Shown: positions 34,080 to 42,269 of the stretch, one piece after another
Layout: every line of letters starts with the position of its first letter
How positions within the stretch are numbered: the stretch's first letter is position 1
Assembly: GCA_963782465.1 (NCBI GenBank)
Contig: CAWAJR010000004.1
Span: forward strand, 310,001-374,000
DNA: 64,000 bases
DNA from: JAODBJ01 sp963782465
GTDB taxonomy: Bacteria > Actinomycetota > Acidimicrobiia > IMCC26256 > PALSA-610
Direction: 5' to 3'
Notes under the pieces: generated by a model
What the model was told of the DNA's origin: nothing
What the model saw: the letters and a program-made list of their open reading frames with translations, nothing else
Database searches by the model: none
Program-made: the position numbers and the translations under genes

Positions 34080-35288
34080 GCCACACGTAGAAGTCTGCGA
34101 GTTCGGGGGCGCTCCCGAGCGCGACCAGCGTGCGCGCTCGCGAGGCGGCGATGTCGAGGCGGCCGCCCGCCGGCCGGCCGAGGTCGGGCATCGGCGTCCA
34201 CGTGCGGGCGTCGGTCGTGACGAAACCGCCGGGGCGTGAGCCGGTGTCGAAACCGGTGGCGACGAGCGACGAACCGACGGGCGTCAGCACGTCGAACAGG
34301 GTTCCCGGGGCGCGGCCGCCGGCGCGCGCAACCATGCGATGCCGTCACGCGAACGCCACAGCGCGCTGTTTGTCGTTCCCGAGCCGGGATAGGTCACGGC
34401 CCAGAGCGCACCGTCCCAGGTGGTCAGCGTCGCCGAGCCGGGGTCGACGGTCGGACCCAGATCCGCGCGCCGCACCCAATGGAGACCGTCGCGCGACGAG
34501 AAGATCGCGGCGCGACCGACGCCGAACCCGCTGAACTCGTCGACCAGCGCGACGAGCGTCGAACGGTCGCGGGTGACGGCCTGGACGTAGCCGGGGAGAT
34601 TGCTGGGCTGCCAGGTCCGGCCGTTACCCGAGACCCACGCCTCGGGGCCGCGGCGACCGAGGGGACCGCCGACGTTGTATGCGATCAGGCCGGCCGGATC
34701 GGCAACGAGCGCCATCGGCGCGACGGCAGGCAGATTGCTCGATCGCGCCACCCAGGTGCGCCCGTCGGCTGACGTCCACGTGGTGGCGCGGTTCGCCTTC
34801 GAGCCGGTCACCCAGAACGAACCGCGCCGGAAGGCCACGGCATTCACGCTCCCGGCCGAAGCAAATGCGGCACGACCGACCGCCGCCCAGCTCGACCCGT
34901 CGGACGAGAACCACACGGCCGCGCGCGACGCGCCGGTCGAGCCCGTCGGCGCCTCCACCGACCCGACGACGACGAAGCCGGTCGAGCCGGCAGCCATTGC
35001 CGTGAACGTGGCGTTCGGCCCGAACCCGGCGGTCGCCTTGGAGAGTCGCGCCCAGCTCGATCGAGGTCCGGCGCCGGCGGCGGAGACTGCGGGCGACGCG
35101 TCACGGCCCGACCGCGACAAGCCGAACAGCACAAGTGAAACGACGACCAGCACCGCCAAGCTGCTCGCGCCGATCCTGCGAGCGCGGTGGCGCCGCGCCC
35201 GCACCCGCAACGTCTCGAGCGGCGGGACGTCCACCACCTGATCCCGGATTTCGCGGGCGGCTTCGTGCGCTGCTACGTCGACGTTCAT
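34066..35288 (-). pseudogene. Membrane-anchored beta-propeller protein, partner of an ECF sigma factor, frameshifted
   Basis: ATG 35288 overlaps the sigma factor stop (ATGA) once the sigma frameshift is corrected. The N-terminus is a short cytoplasmic segment (about 1-45) and one membrane helix (about 49-66), then an extracellular domain of BNR/sialidase-type repeats (SSDGSSW, SADGRTW, SGNGRTW, SSRDGLHW, SRDGIAW) forming a propeller. The first frame ends at 34284; the last 85 residues (GGRAPGTLFDVLTPVG to ELADFYVWHMRR) are in another frame. One added base near 34315 joins them. The topology, cytoplasmic N-tail plus external sensor, suits a transmembrane anti-sigma factor, but no known anti-sigma motif is seen. 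Confidence 0.75.
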
Positions 35289-35835
35289 ACGTCTCCTTCT
35301 TCGAGTTGCAGGCGCTTCGCGAGTGCCGCGCGCCGCGGTGGAGGTGGACCCGGATCGTCGCTTCGGCGCAACCGAGCACACCGGCGATCTCCGCAACCGA
35401 GGCGTCTTCGAGGTAATGCAGCGCCAGGCACTGCGCCTGCCGCGTCGACAATCCGCGCACCGCCGCCCAGAAGTGGGTCGTGTCGTTCGAGAGCGGTGGA
35501 TCGGGTCGCCGCTCCGCTCCCAGTCGCAGCAACGCCCGAAACTCCACTCGGGCGCGACGCCGCAACGACCGCGAACGGTTGATGACCACGCGGCGCAACC
35601 ACGCACCCGGCTTGTCGTACGACCCGATCTCTTCCCAGCGGCGATGCGCGTCGATGAATGCGTCCTGTACGAGGTCCTCGCCGACGGCTCGATCACCCGT
35701 CAGCGCGGACGCGAGCAGGACGAGATTGGCGTACTCCCGCCGGTAGAAGTCTTCGAACGCCTCCGGGAGTTCCTTGGGCGACGGCCGGGAACTCGGTACG
35801 TCGACCCCATCGCTGATCACGACACACACTCGCAC
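35285..35835 (-). pseudogene. ECF RNA polymerase sigma factor (SigE-like subfamily), frameshifted at the 3' end
   Basis: Region 2 (EAFEDFYRREYANLVLLASALTGDRAVGEDLVQDAF, then WLRRVVINRSRSLRRR) and region 4 (LSTRQAQCLALHYLEDASVAEIAGVLGCAEATIRVHLHRG) are complete and match SigE/SCO-type ECF factors. After HLHRG the frame shifts; adding one C or G at about 35333 gives RAALAKRLQLEEGDV and a TGA that overlaps the next gene's ATG. As written the frame runs on to 35101. Start is GTG 35835 or GTG 35820. Cotranscribed with the membrane propeller gene. Confidence 0.85.
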
Positions 35836-35860
35836 GAGTGCCTCGAAAGGCTTACGCCTG

Positions 35861-35905
35861 ACGTGCGTCGATAGCTATCGAATAGCGATAGCTATCGACG
35901 CACGT
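35861..35905. repeat. 45-base perfect palindrome, family P45, copy 3
   Basis: Same 20-base arms as copy 1, loop AATAG. It sits between the divergent ECF sigma gene (start 35835) and the FAD/GcvT gene (start 35919), only 13 bases before the latter's ATG, where it must overlap the leader or promoter. Confidence 0.95.
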
Positions 35906-35918
35906 AGGCTGCCGTCTC

Positions 35919-38378
35919 ATGGCCGCACCGAACCTACCGCCGCGCGCCCGGGTCGTCGTCGTGGGCGGAGGTGTGATCGGCTGCTCGGTCGCCTACCACC
36001 TCGCGCACATGGGTTGGACCGATGTGGTCTTGCTCGAACGCGATCGCCTCACGTCGGGCACCACCTGGCACGCGGCCGGATTGATGGTCACGTTCGGTTC
36101 CACCTCGGAGACCTCCACCGAGATGCGCAAGTACACGAGCGCGCTCTACGCCCGCCTCGAAGCGGAGACCGGGCTCGCGACCGGCTTCAACCCGGTGGGG
36201 TTCATCGAGCTCGCCGCCGACCGCGATCGCCTCGAGGAGTACCGGCGCGTCTCGGCGTTCAACCGTTACTGCGGCGTCGACGTGCACGAAATCTCTGCCG
36301 CGGAAGTGAAGGAGATGTTCCCGTTCGCGCGCACCGACGACATCCTCGCCGGCTTCTACGTCGCGGAAGACGGCCGGGCGAACCCGGTCGACGTCACGAT
36401 GTCGTTGGCGAAGGGCGCGCGGCAGCAGGGCGTGAAGGTGATCGAAGGCGTGCCGGTCACCGGCTTTACGCGCACGCGCGAGGCGGTCACCGGCGTGCAG
36501 ACCGCGTACGGCGACATCGAATGCGAGTACGTCGTGAACTGCACCGGGGTCTGGGCGCGCCAGCTCGGCCGGCGCGCCGGCGTGAACATCCCACTGCAGG
36601 CCGCGGAGCACTACTACCTCATCACCGAGCAGATCCCGGGCCTCGAGAAGACGTGGCCGGTGATCGAAGACCCCGCGTCGTACGGCTACTACCGCGAAGA
36701 GGTCGGCGGTTTGATGATCGGCCTCTTCGAACCGGTCTGCGCGCCCTGGCACGTCGACGGTGTGCCTGACGACTTCTCGTTCGGCGAGATCCCACCCGAC
36801 TGGGACCGCATGGGCCCCTACGTCGAGAAGGCGATGCAACGCGTCCCCATTTCGATGGAGGTCGGTGTGCGCAAGTTCTTCTGCGGGCCGGAGAGCTTCA
36901 CCCCCGACCTGCAGCCGATCGTCGGCGAATCGCCGGAATGCAAGAACTACTTCGTCGCGGCCGGCCTCAACTCCATCGGCATCCTCACGGGCGGTGGGCT
37001 CGGTCGCGTGCTCGCACACTGGATCATCAACGGCCGTCCCGATGTCGACGTCACCGGCTTCGACATCGATCGGCTGCACACCTACCAGGCGAACCCCGAG
37101 TACCGCCGCACGCGCACGGTCGAGTCGCTCGGCATGGTGTACCAGTGCCATTACCCCTTCCGTTCGATGCAGACGGCGCGCGGTGCGAAACAGTCGGCGA
37201 TCCATCGTCCACTCGCGGAACGCGGCGCCTACTTCCGCGACGTCAGCGGCTGGGAGGGTGCCGACTGGTACGCGCCCGACGGCGTCGAACCGCACGTCGA
37301 CCGGCTCACCTGGGGACGGCCCAACTGGTTCCCGTTCTGGCAGGCGGAGCACGAAGCGACCCGGAACGGCGTGATCCTGATGGACATGTCGTTCATGTCG
37401 AAGTTCCTCGTCGAAGGCCGCGACGCGGGCCGCTTCCTCAACAACATCTCGGCCAACGACGTCGACACCGAACCCGAACTGATCACGTACACGCAATGGT
37501 TGAACGACGGCGGCACCATCGAAGCCGACCTCACCGTCACCAAGCTCGACGACGAACGGTTCTGGGTTGTCGCGTCCGACACCGCCTACGGCCACGCGCT
37601 CACGTGGATGCGCCGGCACATCCCGAGCGACCTGCACGTGCACGTCGCCGACATGACGTCGGCCTACGCGCAGATCAACGTGCAAGGCCCGCGCTCGCGC
37701 GAACTGCTGCAGTCGGTCACGTCGGCCGATCTCTCGAACGACGCGTTCCCCTACCGCGGCGCGCGCGAGATCGACATCGGTTTCGCCCGCGCCCTGTGCA
37801 TCCGCATCACCTATCTCGGTGAGTTGGGCTACGAGCTCTACATCCCGACCGAACAAGCGGTGCACGTGTACGACCGTGTCGTCGCCGCCGGCGAGGCGTT
37901 CGGCATGCGCCACGCGGGGTTGAAGGCGCTCGCCAGCCTGCGGATGGAGAAGGGCTACCGCGACTACGGCCACGACATCGACGGCACCGACTCGGTCCTC
38001 GAAGCCGGCCTGGGTTTCGCGGTCGACCTGAAGAAGCCGGGCGGGTTCATCGGCCGCGACGCGGTGCTCGCGAAGAAGGCCGAGGGGCCGCTCACCCGCC
38101 GGATCGTGCAACTGCTGTTGCAGGACCCGGAGCCGTTGCTCTTCCACGCCGAGGTCGTGCACCGCGACGGCAAGCCGCTCGGCTACGTGCGCGCCGCTTC
38201 CTACGGCTTCACGTTGGGCGGCGCTGTCGGCCTCGCGATGATCGACGCCGGTGAACCGATCAACCAGGCGTGGCTCGATGCGGGCCGCTGGGAGATCGAA
38301 GTGGCCGGCCGGTGCCACCCCGCCGTCGCCTCGCTCCGCCCGCTCTACGACCCCGCCATGGAACGCATCAAACGCTGA
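35919..38378 (+). CDS. FAD-dependent dimethylglycine/sarcosine-dehydrogenase-like protein with GcvT domain
   Basis: 819 residues, ATG at 35919. The N-terminal DAO domain (about 12-380) has the FAD motif VVVGGGVIGCSVAYHLA and SGTTWHAAGLM, where the His-containing loop can bind FAD covalently. The bridging domain follows (about 385-440), then a GcvT/tetrahydrofolate-binding domain (about 450-815) with WLNDGGTIEADLTVTKL and LGELGYELYIP. Such enzymes demethylate N-methyl amines, passing formaldehyde to tetrahydrofolate. The substrate may be dimethylglycine or sarcosine. No electron-transfer-flavoprotein gene is nearby. A palindrome follows the stop. Confidence 0.92.
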   Translation: MAAPNLPPRARVVVVGGGVIGCSVAYHLAHMGWTDVVLLERDRLTSGTTWHAAGLMVTFGSTSETSTEMRKYTSALYARLEAETGLATGFNPVGFIELAADRDRLEEYRRVSAFNRYCGVDVHEISAAEVKEMFPFARTDDILAGFYVAEDGRANPVDVTMSLAKGARQQGVKVIEGVPVTGFTRTREAVTGVQTAYGDIECEYVVNCTGVWARQLGRRAGVNIPLQAAEHYYLITEQIPGLEKTWPVIEDPASYGYYREEVGGLMIGLFEPVCAPWHVDGVPDDFSFGEIPPDWDRMGPYVEKAMQRVPISMEVGVRKFFCGPESFTPDLQPIVGESPECKNYFVAAGLNSIGILTGGGLGRVLAHWIINGRPDVDVTGFDIDRLHTYQANPEYRRTRTVESLGMVYQCHYPFRSMQTARGAKQSAIHRPLAERGAYFRDVSGWEGADWYAPDGVEPHVDRLTWGRPNWFPFWQAEHEATRNGVILMDMSFMSKFLVEGRDAGRFLNNISANDVDTEPELITYTQWLNDGGTIEADLTVTKLDDERFWVVASDTAYGHALTWMRRHIPSDLHVHVADMTSAYAQINVQGPRSRELLQSVTSADLSNDAFPYRGAREIDIGFARALCIRITYLGELGYELYIPTEQAVHVYDRVVAAGEAFGMRHAGLKALASLRMEKGYRDYGHDIDGTDSVLEAGLGFAVDLKKPGGFIGRDAVLAKKAEGPLTRRIVQLLLQDPEPLLFHAEVVHRDGKPLGYVRAASYGFTLGGAVGLAMIDAGEPINQAWLDAGRWEIEVAGRCHPAVASLRPLYDPAMERIKR

Positions 38379-38387
38379 CCCCCGCCG

Positions 38388-38433
38388 GGTTGTGTCATTT
38401 GCAGGCCGGTACGGGGGCACAAGTGACACAACC
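38388..38433. repeat. 3'-end palindrome, related to family G3
   Basis: GGTTGTGTCATTT (38388-38400) pairs with AAGTGACACAACC (38421-38433), 12 of 13 bases. It starts nine bases after the FAD/GcvT stop. The arm core GGTTGTGnC is the same as in the copies at 22351 and 23130; the loop (GGCCGG...GGGG) differs. Confidence 0.75.
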
Positions 38434-38490
38434 AGGTGTGTGGGCGGCACCGGCCGCGCGATGATGAACTCCCTGCATCAGGAGGCAGCG

Positions 38491-38727
38491 ATGGGCACGG
38501 AGCACGAGAGCGAGAGCCAGCAGGAGCGGGCGGGCGGATTGGCCGGGCTCGGCGCCGGGCTGCTCACCGGCGCCCGTATCGGTTCGGCGGTGTTCCCCGT
38601 CGCGGGCGTGGGGACGTTCGCGGGGGCGATCGTCGGCGGTGTCGTCGGCAACGAAGTCGGCAAGCGGGTCGGCAAAGCGCTCGTCAACGGCTTCAGCGCG
38701 TTCACCCAGACCCTGGCCGACGGCTGA
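38491..38727 (+). CDS. Small glycine-zipper-like protein
   Basis: 78 residues, ATG at 38491 after AGGAGG. A charged N-terminus (MGTEHESESQQER) precedes glycine-rich segments (GLAGLGAGLLTGARIGSAVF, GTFAGAIVGGVVGNEVGKRVG) with GxxxG spacing, which can form helices packed in a membrane or oligomer. Function unknown. The end overlaps the convergent esterase gene by 26 bases. Confidence 0.72.
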   Translation: MGTEHESESQQERAGGLAGLGAGLLTGARIGSAVFPVAGVGTFAGAIVGGVVGNEVGKRVGKALVNGFSAFTQTLADG

Positions 38728-39715
38728 CGCTCGTCGCGAAGAACTGCAGGATCTGATCGGTCGCCGGGAAGGCGCGGCCCGCCGGCGAGTCCTGCTTGTC
38801 GGCGCCCGCGGCGATCCCACCCGGCCAGGCGTGGCGCCCACCGGCGATCGTGTCGAGCACGACCCGCGCGCCGTTGTCGCAGTGCCCGTAGCGCAAGCTC
38901 GTGACGCCCGGGGCGATCCGGTCGCGCGCCGGCGTCGCCGAGCAGCCGTAATGCTTCGCGTACCCTTCGATCACCGAGACCGCCGACGGGATCTGGATCG
39001 TCGTGCCGTCGACCGTTCCTCCCGCGTACGGCACCGATTCGTCGGCGGTACCGGCGATCGCGAGCACCGACGGCGTCACACCCTTCGGGCAACCCGCGGG
39101 GGTCGTGGCCGACACCGTCGCCACGGCAGCGAAATCGTACGGCTTGGTGCACGCGAGGAACGCGGCGAAGGCCGCACCGTTCGAATGGCCGGCGGCGAAC
39201 ACGCGTGACGCGTCGATGCAGAAGCGATGTTCGAGCGACGAGACGAGCGCGTGGATGAAGCCGAAGTCGTCGGGTTGGTTCGGTGCACCGAACGCGTTCC
39301 ACTGCGGCGGGTTCTCCAACGAGTCCGGGGTGACGACGAGAAAGCCACGCGCCGCGCCTTTCTTTCCCATCCGGGTGAAGACTTCCTGAGCCTCCTTGCG
39401 ACCGTTGAAGCCGTGGAGGCTGAGCACGAGCGGGACGGCGTGGCGGCCGTCGTAGGTCGCGGGCACCGCCAGCAGGTACGACCGCGCTTGGCCGCCGTAG
39501 GCGAAGGCGTGGGCACCGGCGACCGGCGCCGGGTGGGCCGGGGAACAGTCGGCCGGCACCGCCGTCGTCGGGCTCGACGTCGACGACGGCGGGCCTGCAC
39601 CGGTCGTCGCCGCGCCCTGCCGGGCGGGCGAGCTCGAACTGCACGCAACCGTCAGCGCGCCGAGCAGCGCTCCCAGCGCGGCCACGACCACTACCACTCG
39701 CCCCGCGCTGCGCAC
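38702..39715 (-). CDS. Secreted PHB-depolymerase/feruloyl-esterase-like lipoprotein
   Basis: 337 residues, start at 39715. Signal segment with a plausible lipobox (LTVAC, Cys25), a Ser/Thr/Pro linker (26-60), and an alpha/beta-hydrolase domain of the LpqC/PHB-depolymerase type: VPLVLSLHGFNG (oxyanion region), nucleophile in AAGHSNGAAF (Ser178), Asp in AGTADESVPY, His in GGRHAWPGG. It probably hydrolyses short esters, for example of plant material or polyesters, at the cell surface. Divergent from the TetR gene; a palindromic operator-like site lies between the two starts, so it is the likely repressor target. Confidence 0.88.
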   Translation of the reverse strand: MRSAGRVVVVVAALGALLGALTVACSSSSPARQGAATTGAGPPSSTSSPTTAVPADCSPAHPAPVAGAHAFAYGGQARSYLLAVPATYDGRHAVPLVLSLHGFNGRKEAQEVFTRMGKKGAARGFLVVTPDSLENPPQWNAFGAPNQPDDFGFIHALVSSLEHRFCIDASRVFAAGHSNGAAFAAFLACTKPYDFAAVATVSATTPAGCPKGVTPSVLAIAGTADESVPYAGGTVDGTTIQIPSAVSVIEGYAKHYGCSATPARDRIAPGVTSLRYGHCDNGARVVLDTIAGGRHAWPGGIAAGADKQDSPAGRAFPATDQILQFFATSVSRRPGSG

Positions 39716-39727
39716 GGCCCGTAACCT

Positions 39728-39760
39728 ACAGACCTGTCAGTTTCTTATCAACAGGTCTGT
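39728..39760. promoter_or_regulatory. Candidate TetR operator between esterase and TetR genes
   Basis: ACAGACCTGT (39728-39737) and ACAGGTCTGT (39751-39760) are exact inverted copies separated by 13 bases, in the 56-base gap between the divergent genes. Each half also repeats as GnCCTGTCAG/GGTCTGTCAG. Arrangement is typical of a TetR dimer-pair site; binding is inferred. Confidence 0.7.
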
Positions 39761-39771
39761 CAGGAACCAGC

Positions 39772-40395
39772 ATGAGCGGCCAAGCGCGCGGCGCCCAGAC
39801 CAAGCAGGCCGTGCTCGAAGCGGCCATCGAGCTCTACGCGCAAGGCGGGGCGCGCGGCACGGGGCTCATGGCGATCGCCGAACAGGCGGGGGTCACGCAC
39901 GCCACAGTGCTCTACCACTTCGGGTCGTCGCGCGATCTGCTGTTCGCGGTGCTCGGCGAACGCGAACGGCGCTACCAGGCCTACATCGGCGACGCGTTCG
40001 ACGGCCCGTGCCTCGACGCGCTCCAGAACCTGCCGATCATCGCGAAGTTCCGCATCGAGCACCCGGCACTCGCAAAGCTGTTCTGGGTGCTGCAGATGGA
40101 GAACATCGAAGCCGGAGCAGACGCGCACGACTATTTCGTCGGTCGCCGCCGCGCCATCCATGCCGGTCTCGTCCACCTGCTCGACGCCGCGAAGGAAGAG
40201 GGTGACGTCCGCGACGACATCGACGCTCCGGCCAAGGCCGACGAGATCCTCTCGTTCACGAGCGGCGCCCAGGTGCAACATACGCTCGACCCGAAACACG
40301 TCGAGCTCATGCATCTCTACGAGAACTACACCGCCGCCCTCATCGGCGACCTGCGGCGCGGCACCCGCCGGCGGCGCGCCCGGGCCGCGCGCTAG
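39772..40395 (+). CDS. TetR/AcrR-family regulator
   Basis: 207 residues, ATG at 39772. Helix-turn-helix at about 10-56: TKQAVLEAAIELYAQGGARGTGLMAIAEQAGVTHATVLYHFGSSRDLL, a normal TetR N-terminus; the rest is the helical ligand domain. Probable repressor of itself and the divergent esterase via the inverted repeat upstream. Its TAG overlaps the GTG of the nucleoside hydrolase by one base (TAGTG), so the hydrolase is in the same transcript. Confidence 0.9.
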   Translation: MSGQARGAQTKQAVLEAAIELYAQGGARGTGLMAIAEQAGVTHATVLYHFGSSRDLLFAVLGERERRYQAYIGDAFDGPCLDALQNLPIIAKFRIEHPALAKLFWVLQMENIEAGADAHDYFVGRRRAIHAGLVHLLDAAKEEGDVRDDIDAPAKADEILSFTSGAQVQHTLDPKHVELMHLYENYTAALIGDLRRGTRRRRARAAR

Positions 40396-41312
40396 TGCCT
40401 GCGATACCGGTCGTCATCGACTGCGACCCCGGTCACGACGACGTGATCGCGATCGCGGTCGCGGCTCACGAGTGCGAGCTTCTGGGGGTCACGACGGTGA
40501 GCGGCAACGTCGGGCTCACCCACACGACGCGCAACGCGCTTGCGACGGTGCAACTGCTCGGGATCGACGTACCGGTGCACACCGGCGCCTCACGACCACT
40601 CGCCACGGTGCCGGTGAGCGCCTCGCACGTGCACGGCGACACCGGCCTCGCCGGCGCGCAGATGCCCGCGATCACGCGCACGGCAGCGTCCGACGACGCA
40701 GTGCAGTTCATTCTGGATGTCACCCGCGTGACCGGCGGCGTGTGGTTGATCGCGACCGGCCCGCTCACCAACGTCGCCCTCGCGCTGCGGCGCGACCCGT
40801 CGCTCGCCGAGCGGGTGGCGGGTATCTCGATCATGGGTGGCGGAACGTTCGGCAACGTGACCGCCGCGGCCGAGTTCAACGTTCACTTCGACCCCGAGGC
40901 GGCCGACATCGTGTTCCGGTCCGGCGCCCCGATCGTGATGTGCGGGCTCGACGTCACCCATCAGGTCCTCGTCGACGACCCGTTCGTCACCGGGCTGCTC
41001 ACCCTGCCCAACCGTTTCGGCCGGTTCTGCGCCGGCTTCCTCGGCGAGTACCTCGCGACGACGCGCCGGCTCACCGGCTCCGGCGCCGACGCGGCGTTGC
41101 ACGACCCGTGCGCGGTGCTGGCCCTCGCGCGCCCCGAGTACTTCGACTTCGCGAGCCGAAGCGTGACCGTCGAGCTGACCGGCGAGCACACACGTGGGAT
41201 GACCGTGATCGATCGCCGGCCCTGGTCGCCCGGCGATGTTCGGGTCGCGGAAGGAATCGCGAGCGCCGCTGCCCTCGGCGCGATCACGGCGGCGATCAGC
41301 GCGGCGCCATGA
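40395..41312 (+). CDS. Inosine/uridine-preferring nucleoside hydrolase-family protein
   Basis: 305 residues, GTG 40395 overlapping the TetR stop. The N-terminal metal motif VIDCDPGHDDVIAIAVA has the Asp cluster that binds Ca and the ribose, and FNVHFDPEAADIVF (about 155-168) and the C-terminal ...VMCGLDVT and DPCAVLAL segments match the family. It cleaves the N-glycosidic bond of ribonucleosides to ribose and base. A ribokinase gene converges on it with a 17-base overlap, a plausible functional pairing that would use the ribose. Confidence 0.92.
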   Translation: MPAIPVVIDCDPGHDDVIAIAVAAHECELLGVTTVSGNVGLTHTTRNALATVQLLGIDVPVHTGASRPLATVPVSASHVHGDTGLAGAQMPAITRTAASDDAVQFILDVTRVTGGVWLIATGPLTNVALALRRDPSLAERVAGISIMGGGTFGNVTAAAEFNVHFDPEAADIVFRSGAPIVMCGLDVTHQVLVDDPFVTGLLTLPNRFGRFCAGFLGEYLATTRRLTGSGADAALHDPCAVLALARPEYFDFASRSVTVELTGEHTRGMTVIDRRPWSPGDVRVAEGIASAAALGAITAAISAAP

Positions 41313-42192
41313 GCGCGACGACCTGAGCCTCGTCGGGCAGCGCGGCGCGCGCGCCCAGCCCGGTGCACGCGAGTGCGCCCGCCGCGCACGCGAACCGCGC
41401 CGCATCGGTCAGGCTCGCTCCAGCCGCCAGACGGGCGGCCAGCGCACCGCAGAACGCGTCGCCGGCTCCCGTCGTGTCGACCGCGTCGAGCGCGAACGGC
41501 TCGATCGTCGCAACCTCACCCGACGCGTCGTGGGCCTGTGCGCCTTCGGCACCGCGGGTCACGATCACGGTCGCGCCCGGGGGGCACGCCGCGAGGATCG
41601 CGGCGACCCCGCCGTACTGCTCGGCTTCGAGCCGGTTCGGCACCACGACGTCGCACGACGCGAAGCACCGCGCCCCGTCGTCGCGGAACGGCGCCGGGTT
41701 GCAGACCGTGGTCGCCCCGGCGGCACGGGCGCCCCTCAGCGCGACCTCCGCCACCTCGACCGGGACCTCGAGGCTCACCAGGACGACGACGCCGGGCCGC
41801 GCGAGCGCGGCGATCGCGTCGTGAACGTGCGCGACGGTGAGATCACGGTTGGCGCCGGGCGCCACCGCGACCATGTTCTCCCCGCCGGCCGCGACCGCGA
41901 TCAACGCGACACCCGTCGGCGTTCCCGCCGTCGCCAACCAGGTGCAATCGATGCCCCGGTCGCGCAACTCGACCCGGGTGCGCGCCCCACGGTCGTCGGT
42001 CCCGACGCAGCCGACGAACGCAGTCGCGGCACCGAGCCGCGCCGCCGCGCTGGCCTGGTTCGCTCCCTTCCCACCGAAGGTCTCGCGAAAGGTCCCGTCG
42101 GTGACCGTCTCGCCGGGCCGCGGCAACCTCGCGCCGTGCCATACGAGGTCGACGTTGGCCGAACCGACCACGACGACTGCGCCACCGGACAT
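41296..42192 (-). CDS. rbsK: Ribokinase (PfkB family)
   Basis: 298 residues, ATG at 42192. PfkB motifs are present: N-terminal GGKGANQASAAARLGA (about 41-56) and the C-terminal DTTGAGDAFCGALAARL, where GAGD holds the anion and catalytic Asp. The N-terminus VVVVGSANVDLVWHGARLPRPGETV is that of ribokinase rather than fructokinase. It phosphorylates ribose to ribose-5-phosphate with ATP. Convergent with the nucleoside hydrolase gene. It begins 78 bases from the divergent selenoprotein-candidate gene. Confidence 0.9.
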   Translation of the reverse strand: MSGGAVVVVGSANVDLVWHGARLPRPGETVTDGTFRETFGGKGANQASAAARLGAATAFVGCVGTDDRGARTRVELRDRGIDCTWLATAGTPTGVALIAVAAGGENMVAVAPGANRDLTVAHVHDAIAALARPGVVVLVSLEVPVEVAEVALRGARAAGATTVCNPAPFRDDGARCFASCDVVVPNRLEAEQYGGVAAILAACPPGATVIVTRGAEGAQAHDASGEVATIEPFALDAVDTTGAGDAFCGALAARLAAGASLTDAARFACAAGALACTGLGARAALPDEAQVVALMAPR

Positions 42193-42269
42193 GATCCCGA
42201 ATCGTACGTAGTCTGGCGCGAGCCGTTGTTGAACGAGCCGTCTTTGAACGAGCCAACCGGGAGCCGTGC

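Noticed and set aside
35934..38450. Long minus-strand open frame (838 codons) opposite the FAD/GcvT gene
   Set aside because: It is a GC-bias shadow of a well-recognised enzyme; its translation is Arg/Val/Asp-rich without motifs.
42226..42255. Short direct repeat TTGAACGAGCC/TTTGAACGAGCC upstream of the selenoprotein candidate
   Set aside because: Only two copies of about 12 bases; no known regulator pattern, so not listed as a feature.
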